A DNA stretch of 10,136 bases from UBA12079 sp964608745 (GTDB taxonomy: Bacteria; Patescibacteriota; Minisyncoccia; Phycocordibacterales; UBA12079), in contig CAZSPC010000020.1 in assembly GCA_964608745.1 (NCBI GenBank), positions 1 through 10,136 on the forward strand, in the 5' to 3' direction. Position numbers and translations under genes: made by a program. Of the stretch, positions 4,554 to 9,441 are shown one piece after another (the first letter of the stretch is position 1; every line of letters begins with the position of its first letter). Under the pieces are notes generated by a model that did no database searches, was not told where the DNA came from, and worked only from the letters and a program-made list of their open reading frames with translations.

Positions 4554-5081
4554 ATGTCACTTACACATAAACAGAAAATAGGTAAACTGGGAGAGGATTT
4601 AGTTTGTAAAGATCTAAAAAATAAAGGTTACACACTAATTGAAAGAAACTATTGGAAACCTTGGGGTGAAATTGATATTGTTGCAAGAAAACAGGGTAAA
4701 CTTTATTTTATTGAAGTAAAAACGGGACAAAAATATGAGTTACATAACAAAAATGTTATTTATCCCGTTAGAAATAAGAAACCAAGGATTTCTGTAATTT
4801 CTAACGTGACACGTGAAACACAAAATACCGAAGATATAGTTTCACGTGAAACATCAGATAATATAAAACAAAATGTTGCACATGAAACAGGTTACGCACC
4901 AGAAGAAAATCTACACAACTGGAAAATAAAAAAATTGTTTAGGGTTATCCAAACATATTTAAATGAAAAAGATCCAAATAACAATCTAGAATGGCAATTA
5001 GATGGTGCAATTGTTAAATTATCATTAAAAAACAAACAAGCAAAGATAAAATATATTGAAAACATCATCTTAGAAGAATAA
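4554..5081 (+). CDS. YraN/UPF0102 family protein with parS-containing insert
   Basis: This 175-aa member of the YraN (UPF0102) family has a predicted endonuclease-like fold; its cellular role is not established. The core signature is present: GKLGEDLVCKDL with Glu14, GEIDIVA with Asp41, and FIEVK with Glu54 and Lys56, the usual nuclease D-(D/E)-x-K arrangement. Family members are commonly about 120 aa. Here residues about 60-117 form an extra segment between the EVK strand and the helix HNWKIKKLFRVIQTYL. At DNA level the insert holds a palindrome (4766-4806) and three parS-like sites, two encoding the pentapeptide pattern (V/T)(S)RET and one VAHET. The ATG at 4554 follows an extended -10 by six bases, suggesting a leaderless mRNA. 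The 3' end overlaps the convergent gene 5065-5463 by 17 bp. Confidence 0.88.
   Translation: MSLTHKQKIGKLGEDLVCKDLKNKGYTLIERNYWKPWGEIDIVARKQGKLYFIEVKTGQKYELHNKNVIYPVRNKKPRISVISNVTRETQNTEDIVSRETSDNIKQNVAHETGYAPEENLHNWKIKKLFRVIQTYLNEKDPNNNLEWQLDGAIVKLSLKNKQAKIKYIENIILEE
4766..4806. repeat. Palindromic element inside yraN
   Basis: CGTTAGAAAT (4766-4775) pairs with ATTTCTAACG (4797-4806), with a nested stem AGAAACC/GG-A-TTTCT (4777-4793). A second small hairpin (ATAACA-AAAA-TGTTAT, 4744-4759) precedes it. Both lie in the extra segment of yraN and keep the frame, like palindromic elements known to insert in frame in Rickettsia genes. Confidence 0.6.
4805..4820. other. parS-like site 2 (in yraN)
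   Basis: CGTGACACGTGAAACA matches 13 of 16 parS positions, including the full CACGTGAAACA half. It overlaps the right arm of the palindrome 4766-4806 by two bases. Confidence 0.5.
4838..4853. other. parS-like site 3 (in yraN)
   Basis: AGTTTCACGTGAAACA matches 15 of 16 parS positions. It is read in frame as V-S-R-E-T and lies 33 bp (11 codons) after site 2. Confidence 0.75.
4874..4889. other. parS-like site 4 (in yraN)
   Basis: TGTTGCACATGAAACA matches 14 of 16 parS positions. It is read as V-A-H-E-T and lies 36 bp (12 codons) after site 3. Confidence 0.55.
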
Positions 5082-5463
5082 AATACAACTTCCAGTAAAT
5101 GGTAGAGATAAGGTATTTCTTCCATAAATGCTTGAAGAATTTTTTTAATTCCATTGTTCTTAGTAGTTCAGGTAAAAATTCAACCATGTCGAGAGTTTGA
5201 AAAAGGTAGGGATGGTCCTCCTCATATTTTACTCCGCGTTTTAAACACATACTAATAATCTTAGTAACTTTTTGGATTTTTTGTTGTTTAGGAAGAAGAA
5301 TCGCGGCACGAAAAGCATCCTCAATATTTTCCTCTTCTATACACTTTTTAACAATATCTTTTAATTCCTTAGTTTTCTGCGGTTCCTCAAGAAACTTCGC
5401 CATTATTATTTGATTTCCGAGGGTACACATTCTTTTAGACGCCTGAAATAATTCTGGATTCAT
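5065..5463 (-). CDS. Hypothetical helical protein
   Basis: This 132-aa protein is predicted almost entirely helical, rich in Lys, Glu and Leu, with four scattered Cys (13, 41, 73 and, none clustered) that do not form an evident metal site. The C-terminal 25 residues (HLWKKYLISTIYWKLYFILLR) are aromatic and hydrophobic and might associate with membrane. I recognise no family. The ATG at 5463 is supported by AGGAG with six A-rich bases of spacing. The gene starts 32 bp after the stop of the small membrane gene 5496-5750, so the two are probably cotranscribed. Its last 17 bp overlap the 3' end of convergent yraN, leaving no room for a terminator between them. Confidence 0.65.
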   Translation of the reverse strand: MNPELFQASKRMCTLGNQIIMAKFLEEPQKTKELKDIVKKCIEEENIEDAFRAAILLPKQQKIQKVTKIISMCLKRGVKYEEDHPYLFQTLDMVEFLPELLRTMELKKFFKHLWKKYLISTIYWKLYFILLR

Positions 5464-5495
5464 TTTTTTCTCCTTTTGTTCAATTTTTCCAAAAA

Positions 5496-5750
5496 CTACA
5501 CAAGGTCACCATAATAATTAGGGATTTTGTACGAATTTTCTAATTTTTCGTATAATTCATCTATGTCATCCCACAACTTATCTACATTATTGGATAAAGT
5601 ATTAATTACCATATACTGAGTAATCAAACCACAAATAATTGCAAAATATCCCCAAAATGTGAAAATAATTGATTCTGTTGCTACGAAAAAATCCAATACT
5701 AACAACATTATTCCAACAATACCAAGTAAAAAACCAAAATATTTACTCAT
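5496..5750 (-). CDS. Small two-helix membrane protein with acidic tail
   Basis: This 84-aa protein has two membrane helices at about residues 4-24 and 28-50. A cytosolic-looking tail follows, rich in Asp/Glu (VDKLWDDIDELYEKLENSY) and heptad-like, suggesting a short coiled coil or amphipathic helix. I recognise no family. The ATG at 5750 has a very strong Shine-Dalgarno sequence (AAGGAGG, then ATATT). The leader holds the GTTCTTTAAA motif at 5771-5780, and a minus-strand terminator at 5824-5844 separates it from the gene upstream. It is likely the first gene of a two-gene unit with 5065-5463. Confidence 0.75.
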   Translation of the reverse strand: MSKYFGFLLGIVGIMLLVLDFFVATESIIFTFWGYFAIICGLITQYMVINTLSNNVDKLWDDIDELYEKLENSYKIPNYYGDLV

Positions 5751-5770
5751 AATATCCTCCTTATTTGTTT

Positions 5771-5780
5771 TTTAAAGAAC
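5771..5780 (-). promoter_or_regulatory. boxA-like motif GTTCTTTAAA
   Basis: This lies in the leader of the 5496-5750 gene, preceded by AATT as at 6230-6239. Part of a set of four minus-strand copies. Confidence 0.35.
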
Positions 5781-5823
5781 AATTCTCTACAAAACCACGA
5801 CCTATTCATAGTTTTGATAAAAA

Positions 5824-5844
5824 GGACATTTTTAGAGAATGTCC
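5824..5844 (-). terminator. Terminator after 5946-6209 region
   Basis: GGACATT pairs with AATGTCC across a 7-base loop, and the minus strand continues into TTTTTATC. It separates the 5946-6209 unit from the 5496-5750 unit. Confidence 0.8.
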
Positions 5845-5877
5845 AAAACTCTTGAAACAAATACCATTTGTAAAACG

Positions 5878-5928
5878 ACGAGCATTACCTCGTGGGCTTT
5901 ACTTCTGTTTCTAGGCTGATGGTTCAGC
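5878..5928 (-). terminator. Two further hairpins downstream of the 5946 gene
   Basis: ACGAG-CATTAC-CTCGT (5878-5893) and GCTGA-TGGT-TCAGC (5915-5928) lie between the stop at 5946 and the terminator at 5824. The first is followed by CGTTTT on the minus strand and may be a weak terminator. The second has no T tract. Together they form a structured 3' region of unknown purpose. Confidence 0.35.
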
Positions 5929-5945
5929 ACCGACAGTAAATTAAC

Positions 5946-6209
5946 CTACACAATAATGACCAATTTACCGTCTTTACCCTCAACACACCCGTGGCAGCCT
6001 GAACTCCACTCCACAAAAGATACAAGCAAGTCTATATCTTTTTGGGTAGGAGTGTATCCGCCACGAAGTTCATGAATAGAGTAAAAAACCTTATGTGGCT
6101 TGGGAATTATACTCCCCGCAAACTTCTTCTTAGCCTCATTTATTTTTTTACCCAATTCGTGAGTATTGAACATAAACCAAAACTCCCTGCCTTCGTGTAT
6201 TAGAACCAC
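5946..6209 (-). CDS. Hypothetical protein with C-terminal CxxC
   Basis: This is a protein of up to 87 aa with no recognised family. It has an aromatic N-terminus (EFWFMFNTHELG), a Lys-rich helix, then YSIHELRGGYTPTQKDIDLLVSFVEW and SSGCHGC (Cys72, Cys75) before a short strand KLVIIV. The CxxC could be redox-active or one half of a metal site. The start is uncertain. The GTG at 6209 directly abuts the only Shine-Dalgarno sequence (AGGAGG), leaving no normal spacing. An in-frame ATA eight bases after the SD or the ATG for Met13 are alternatives, each unusual in its own way. The gene has a good promoter (6261-6288) and a boxA-like leader motif, so it is probably expressed. Confidence 0.6.
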   Translation of the reverse strand: MVLIHEGREFWFMFNTHELGKKINEAKKKFAGSIIPKPHKVFYSIHELRGGYTPTQKDIDLLVSFVEWSSGCHGCVEGKDGKLVIIV

Positions 6210-6229
6210 CTCCTTTTTTACACTTTAAA

Positions 6230-6239
6230 TTTAAAGAAC
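6230..6239 (-). promoter_or_regulatory. boxA-like motif GTTCTTTAAA
   Basis: This lies in the roughly 45-nt leader between the promoter at 6261-6288 and the gene 5946-6209. It is preceded by ATT as in the copy at 5771. Confidence 0.4.
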
Positions 6240-6253
6240 AATTACTTGATTTC

Positions 6254-6288
6254 TGCCACTAGTATATGCTATTATGTATGAGTGGCAA
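6254..6288 (-). promoter_or_regulatory. Promoter with flanking inverted repeat (possible operator)
   Basis: On the minus strand TTGCCA (6288-6283), a 16-bp spacer and TATACT (6266-6261) form a good promoter with start near 6254. The inverted pair AGTGGCA (6281-6287) and TGCCACT (6254-6260) overlaps the -35 box and the start site, a placement suited to a repressor dimer. The pair could also form a hairpin only in DNA or in antisense RNA. Confidence 0.55.
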
Positions 6289-6372
6289 ATATGACCCTAT
6301 GGTAGTGTTTGTCACCACAAATTTTATCAAAATATTTAACAAATATTTTGAGTTACAAAACTATATTAAACA

Positions 6373-6496
6373 GTCATCCTGAGGGCGTAGCCCGTGAGGA
6401 TCCAGGAATGTTAGTTTGAGAAGCAACTAACATTTAAAAGGTTTGCTTCGCAAACTGAAGTCTGGATTGCCACGACACTCTGCGTCTCGCAATGAC
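6373..6496. repeat. Composite palindromic repeat, copy 1
   Basis: The ends GTCAT and ATGAC are inverted. Inside are hairpins ATCCT..GGGC-GTA-GCCC..AGGAT (6376-6401), ATGTTAGTT/AACTAACAT (6408-6433), GTTTGC-TTC-GCAAAC (6441-6455) and ATTGC/GCAAT at the right end. The segments TCCTGAG..GTGAGGATC and CTGGATTGCC..CGCAATGACG resemble dispersed repeats seen in many bacterial genomes. The right part recurs at 8050-8103. No coding content. Confidence 0.7.
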
Positions 6497-6510
6497 GAAT
6501 TGGATGTATT

Positions 6511-6516
6511 TATAAT
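6511..6516 (+). promoter_or_regulatory. -10 box of TrmB-like gene 2
   Basis: TATAAT lies 17 bases before the ATG at 6534, giving a leader of about 10 nt with no Shine-Dalgarno sequence. No clear -35 is visible; the palindromic repeat occupies that position. Confidence 0.45.
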
Positions 6517-6533
6517 TTAAAGTAAACAAAATT

Positions 6534-7274
6534 ATGTACACAGATACACTTCGAGACATTGGTCTCTCAAAAAACGAATCTCGGATTTATGAATCTCTTT
6601 TAAAACAAGGAGAGTCTTCGGTAGGGGATATTTCCAGTGATTCGGGGGTTCATAGGCGAAATGTGTATGATTCTTTGAAAAGACTTGTTGAAAAAGGATT
6701 GGTTTTTGAAGTTGTTGAAAGAAATGAGAGACATTACAAAGCAGTACGGCCAGAAAAATTATCTGAACTTATCGAAGAAAAAAGAGAAGCTCTTGATTCT
6801 ATAATGCCTGAATTGGAAGATTTGTATCAAACTACCCCTCGAACAAATGAGGTATATGTGTATAAAGGGGTAGAGGGGGTTAAAAATTATATGAGAGATA
6901 TTTTGAGAATTGGTGAAGATGTTTTTGTGATTGGTGGAAAGGCTGGGTGGTTAGAGGATAGGATTGCGTCTTTTTCGAAACAAGTTTTAAAAGAATCAAA
7001 AAAGAAAGGTATTAAATACCACGCACTATTTGACCAAGAAGTAAAAGAAACAAATCCAGAAGTTATTGAAATGGCCGATGAGCATCGTTTTCTTCCAAAA
7101 GAATATTCAACCCCAGGAGTAATAGACATTTTTGGTGATAGGGTGGTTGTATCATCAAATGCCGGGGGAAAATTTGAAGAGGATATTTCTTTAACTGTAA
7201 TAGTAAATCAACAGATAGCCGATTCTTTTCGGGTTTGGTTTAAGTTTTTGTGGGAAATGTCAGAAGGTAAATAA
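6534..7274 (+). CDS. TrmB-family transcriptional regulator
   Basis: This 246-aa protein has a TrmB-type winged helix at residues about 8-70 (IGLSKNESRIYESLLKQG, then VHRRNVYDSLKRLVEKGLV). A coiled-coil-like helix follows at 74-100, and a C-terminal domain begins VYVYKGVEGVKNYMRDIL. This is the classic order for TrmB regulators, which in archaea bind sugars through the C-terminal part; the effector here is unknown. ISLTVIVNQQIADSFRVWFKFLWE at the end matches the final helix of such domains. The ATG at 6534 is the first in frame and is preceded by a -10 box. There is no obvious terminator before tRNA-Pro, whose own promoter lies 8 bp after the stop codon. The target genes are not evident. Confidence 0.88.
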   Translation: MYTDTLRDIGLSKNESRIYESLLKQGESSVGDISSDSGVHRRNVYDSLKRLVEKGLVFEVVERNERHYKAVRPEKLSELIEEKREALDSIMPELEDLYQTTPRTNEVYVYKGVEGVKNYMRDILRIGEDVFVIGGKAGWLEDRIASFSKQVLKESKKKGIKYHALFDQEVKETNPEVIEMADEHRFLPKEYSTPGVIDIFGDRVVVSSNAGGKFEEDISLTVIVNQQIADSFRVWFKFLWEMSEGK

Positions 7275-7281
7275 GTTTTAC

Positions 7282-7310
7282 TTGAAAATAAGGTATTTGT
7301 CGTGTAAACT
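7282..7310 (+). promoter_or_regulatory. Promoter of tRNA-Pro
   Basis: TTGAAA (7282-7287), a 17-bp spacer and TAAACT (7305-7310) give an expected start near 7317, eight bases before the mature tRNA. Confidence 0.65.
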
Positions 7311-7324
7311 TGGGGTTGTTATAT

Positions 7325-7397
7325 CGGAGTGTGGTGTAACGGCTAACATTCCCCGTTTGGGACGGGGCGACTCCGGGTTCGAATCCCGGCACTCCGA
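7325..7397 (+). tRNA. tRNA-Pro (anticodon UGG)
   Basis: The acceptor is CGGAGTG/CACTCCG (7325-7331 with 7390-7396) with discriminator A7397. The anticodon stem is CCCCG/CGGGG with loop TTTGGGA, giving anticodon TGG. The T-arm is CCGGG-TTCGAAT-CCCGG. CCA is not encoded. The 3' half of the gene (7378-7397) is also the beginning of a 43-bp inverted repeat that runs through the terminator, so the precursor could misfold into an alternative hairpin. A minus-strand open frame across the gene is a typical antisense-tRNA artefact. Confidence 0.97.
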
Positions 7398-7455
7398 CAA
7401 AATAAACAAGAACAGTGGGTAAAACCCACTGTTCTTGTTTATTTTGTCGGAGTGC
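7389..7455 (+). terminator. Very long terminator hairpin including the tRNA-Pro 3' end
   Basis: A 32-bp perfect stem (7389-7420 with 7424-7455, loop AAA) includes the acceptor strand of tRNA-Pro in its 5' arm. After hairpin h1 is skipped (7456-7482), CGGGATTCGAA at 7483-7493 continues the pairing with the T-arm at 7378-7388, for 43 bp in all. T-rich stretches lie inside the 3' arm rather than after it, so it is an unusual terminator. Confidence 0.7.
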
Positions 7456-7622
7456 AGAAATAGTGCCTGCGCACTATTTCGTCGGGATTCGAAAAGCGGA
7501 GGTATGTTTTTTGTAGCGAAGCGAAGAAAAACAACCGAGCTGGGGTCGAGAACACTTTGGCTTTTGGAGTTTGGAGCGTAGCGGAAAACGAACAAAAGAC
7601 TTAGTGATTCGTGACCGAATCC
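7446..7622 (+). ncRNA. tRNA-linked structured element, copy B
   Basis: This is related to copy A with the same order of parts: antisense tRNA acceptor (GTCGGAGTG), hairpin h1 (7457-7466 with 7471-7480, loop CTGC), P1 5' strand GGATTCG (7485-7491), P2 (AGC 7495-7497 with GCT 7539-7541, loop GGA/GA, GGT 7501-7503 with ACC 7534-7536, A/T-rich hairpin), P3 (GGTC 7544-7547 with GACC 7613-7616, GAA 7550-7552 with TTC 7608-7610, CACT 7553-7556 with AGTG 7603-7606, bulged A7607) and P1 3' strand CGAATCC (7616-7622). C7616 can join either P1 or P3. Compared with copy A, several pairs change on both sides and stay paired. P1 matches the tRNA-Pro T-arm, not tRNA-Gly. Function unknown. Confidence 0.6.
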
Positions 7623-7629
7623 ACTCAGT

Positions 7630-7747
7630 CGGGATTCGAACAGCGGAGACATGTTTTGCGAAGCAAAACAGTCGAGCTGCGTCCAGCGATACTTTGTAAA
7701 TTTTGAGGTACGAAAAAATTTACTTAGTAATCGCGGGACGAATCCCG
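7630..7747 (+). ncRNA. tRNA-linked structured element, copy C
   Basis: This shorter tandem copy follows B directly and lacks hairpin h1. P1 is CGGGATTCG (7630-7638) with CGAATCCCG (7739-7747), nine perfect pairs copying the tRNA-Pro T-arm. P2 is CAGC 7641-7644 with GCTG 7676-7679, loop GGA/GA, GAC 7648-7650 with GTC 7671-7673, and a TGTTTTGC-GAA-GCAAAACA hairpin. P3 is GTCC 7681-7684 with GGAC 7736-7739, GCGA 7686-7689 with TCGC 7731-7734, TACT 7690-7693 with AGTA 7726-7729, bulged A7730. C7739 can join either P1 or P3. Most stems differ from A and B yet pair perfectly, the strongest evidence that the fold is maintained. A second antisense T-arm (CGGGATTCGAACC) starts at 7747, perhaps a remnant of a further copy. 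Confidence 0.6.
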
Positions 7748-7764
7748 GGATTCGAACCTATTTC

Positions 7765-7793
7765 TTGCTATTTTTAGATAACAAGAATATACT
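7765..7793 (+). promoter_or_regulatory. Promoter of the 53-aa Cys protein gene
   Basis: TTGCTA (7765-7770), a 17-bp spacer and TATACT (7788-7793) give a start near 7800 and a leader of about 33 nt containing the Shine-Dalgarno sequence. Confidence 0.65.
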
Positions 7794-7832
7794 GACAACA
7801 GATAATAAACACAAAAACAAAAGGAGAGAACA

Positions 7833-7994
7833 ATGAAAAGATCTTGTTTTAATTGTAGTAAATCTTCTCGTTCATTGGGACCAAAAAAACTTGGTTCTAG
7901 TAACAAAACAGCTGTTAGTTTACATGATTGTTCTGGAGACAGGGTAAGTTTATACAAACTATGTCCTTATTCAAACAAATTTTCAGCTAAATAA
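7833..7994 (+). CDS. Small 53-aa Cys-containing protein, possible zinc binder
   Basis: This short gene is supported by a promoter, a strong Shine-Dalgarno sequence (AAAAGGAG, about seven bases before the ATG) and a terminator seven bases after the stop. The protein starts MKRSCFNCSKSSRSLGPKKL, with CxxC at Cys5/Cys8, then Cys33 and Cys44 (LYKLCPYS). Four cysteines and high Lys/Ser content fit a minimal zinc ribbon-like fold, although the second pair is not a tight CxxC. It is basic at the N-terminus and might bind nucleic acid; that is inference. No family is recognised. It lies immediately downstream of tRNA-linked element C but has its own promoter. Confidence 0.75.
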   Translation: MKRSCFNCSKSSRSLGPKKLGSSNKTAVSLHDCSGDRVSLYKLCPYSNKFSAK

Positions 7995-8000
7995 AAGATT

Positions 8001-8036
8001 AAAAGCCACCGTTGTGTAGTCGCGGGGCTTTTTTTA
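8001..8036 (+). terminator. Terminator of the 53-aa Cys protein gene
   Basis: AAAAGCC (8001-8007) pairs with GGCTTTT (8026-8032) and continues in T's. The loop is 18 bases. Confidence 0.8.
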
Positions 8037-8049
8037 TTGAAACTAACTC

Positions 8050-8103
8050 CTGGATTGCCACGCGCAAGCACTCGCAATGACGAATTTTCCTCCGGAAAAT
8101 TCG
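8050..8103. repeat. Palindromic repeat, copy 2
   Basis: CTGGATTGCCACG and CTCGCAATGACGAATT match the right end of the repeat at 6373-6496. A further hairpin CGAATTTTCC-TCC-GGAAAATTCG (8081-8103) follows. It resembles a widespread dispersed bacterial repeat; no gene content. Confidence 0.65.
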
Positions 8104-8193
8104 TCGACGGACTGGTTCTTTTATGTTAATCTGTATTTAGTTAATCAGTGGCTGTTAGCTGCGAGCTGTCAGCTGTAAACTAAAAAAAATATT

Positions 8194-9282
8194 ATGAATA
8201 TACTAACTAATTTAAATTTAAATATAGATTTAACCACTGCTGTTTTCGGTAATACATTACTTGACTATATGTATGCTTTAGGAGCGCTGATCTTTTTTGT
8301 GGTGATTTTCAAAATTTTTCAATTTTATGTTTTGGTACGTTTCAAAAAATTTGCCGAAACAACCAAAACAGACATTGATGACACTTTAATCGAAATAATC
8401 AAAAGTATTAAACCTCCTTTTTATTACTTTCTTGCTTTTTACCTAGCTAGTTTTTATGTTGTTGTTAGTGAGATGTTTAAAAATGTAACGGAGGGGATTT
8501 TGTTGATTTTGATTGTTTATCAAGTAATCAGTGTTGTTCACATTTTACTCAACTATGTCTTGAATAAGAGTATTGATGAAAGTGATGGCCTTGATGCAGA
8601 AGAATTACAGAAAAAAGCAATGATGAATAATATTGGAATGTTTGTAAAATTCATTCTTTGGTCAATTGGTTTGTTAATGATTCTTTCCAATCTTGGTGTA
8701 AATGTAACTTCATTAATAGCAGGGCTTGGTATTGGTGGTATTGCTTTTGCTTTTGCTTTGAAAGGTATTTTGGCAGATTTGTTTAGTTCGTTTGCAATTT
8801 ATTTTGATAAGCCTTTTAAGGTAGGAGATACAATCCAGATTGGTACAGAGAAAGGTACGGTTCAAAAAATTGGAATTATGACAACTAGGATGAAAACCCC
8901 ACAAGGTGAAGAGTTGGTAATGTCTAATCAAGAGCTAATAAGTTCTCGGATTCAAAACTTTAAGAAAATGGAAGAAAGAAAAGTTGTTTTTGATTTTGGA
9001 GTAGCTTATGAAACAGCGATTGCAACTCTTAAAACAATTCCTACTGATGTAAAAAATATTATAGATTCTGTTGATGGGGTGAGGTTTGATAGAATTCATT
9101 TTAATCGTTTTGATCCTTCATCACTTAATTACGAAGTAGCTTTTTTTGTCGAAACAGATGATTACAAAAAATATATGGAGGCTCAACAAGAAATCAATCT
9201 AAAAATAATGGAAAAATTTGAGGAGAAGGGGATTGAGATGGCGTACCCAACACAAACTGTTTATATGAAAAACAATTCATAG
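8194..9282 (+). CDS. MscS-family mechanosensitive channel
   Basis: This 362-aa inner-membrane channel releases solutes under hypo-osmotic stress. Hydrophobic segments lie at about residues 21-46, 75-95, 100-122, 148-168 and 172-200. The last is the Gly/Ala-rich pore helix (SLIAGLGIGGIAFAFALKGIL), as in MscS TM3. The conserved cytosolic beta domain follows: DKPFKVGDTIQIG, GTVQKIGIMTTRMKTPQGEELVMSNQEL and IQNFKK, then the alpha/beta C-terminal domain to residue 362. It has about five helices rather than the three of E. coli MscS, as in many mid-size homologues. The ATG at 8194 has no Shine-Dalgarno sequence; the leader is A-rich. A strong terminator follows. Apparently monocistronic. Confidence 0.95.
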   Translation: MNILTNLNLNIDLTTAVFGNTLLDYMYALGALIFFVVIFKIFQFYVLVRFKKFAETTKTDIDDTLIEIIKSIKPPFYYFLAFYLASFYVVVSEMFKNVTEGILLILIVYQVISVVHILLNYVLNKSIDESDGLDAEELQKKAMMNNIGMFVKFILWSIGLLMILSNLGVNVTSLIAGLGIGGIAFAFALKGILADLFSSFAIYFDKPFKVGDTIQIGTEKGTVQKIGIMTTRMKTPQGEELVMSNQELISSRIQNFKKMEERKVVFDFGVAYETAIATLKTIPTDVKNIIDSVDGVRFDRIHFNRFDPSSLNYEVAFFVETDDYKKYMEAQQEINLKIMEKFEEKGIEMAYPTQTVYMKNNS

Positions 9283-9308
9283 TCAGAAGAGGTATAAGTA
9301 ATAAGAAA

Positions 9309-9347
9309 AACAAAAAATTTAGAAGCAAGGCTTCTGAATTTTTTGTT
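9309..9347 (+). terminator. Terminator of the MscS-family gene
   Basis: An 18-bp stem with one mismatch (9309-9326 with 9330-9347), loop AAG, has T's within and after the 3' arm. Confidence 0.88.
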
Positions 9348-9441
9348 TATTACTTGCATTATATATTATATGTGATAGCCTTTGTTTGGTTTTGGTAAAG
9401 TCCTTTTTATTTATAAAATTCATCTAAATAAGGAGAAAAAG

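Noticed and set aside
7278..7652. 124-codon open frame on the minus strand across tRNA-Pro and element B
   Set aside because: Typical antisense-tRNA artefact. Stem-preserving changes between copies and the plus-strand wobble pairs argue for RNA or DNA structure rather than protein.
7651..7836. 61-codon plus-strand frame through element C
   Set aside because: It runs through the structured element and the downstream promoter and has no ribosome-binding site.
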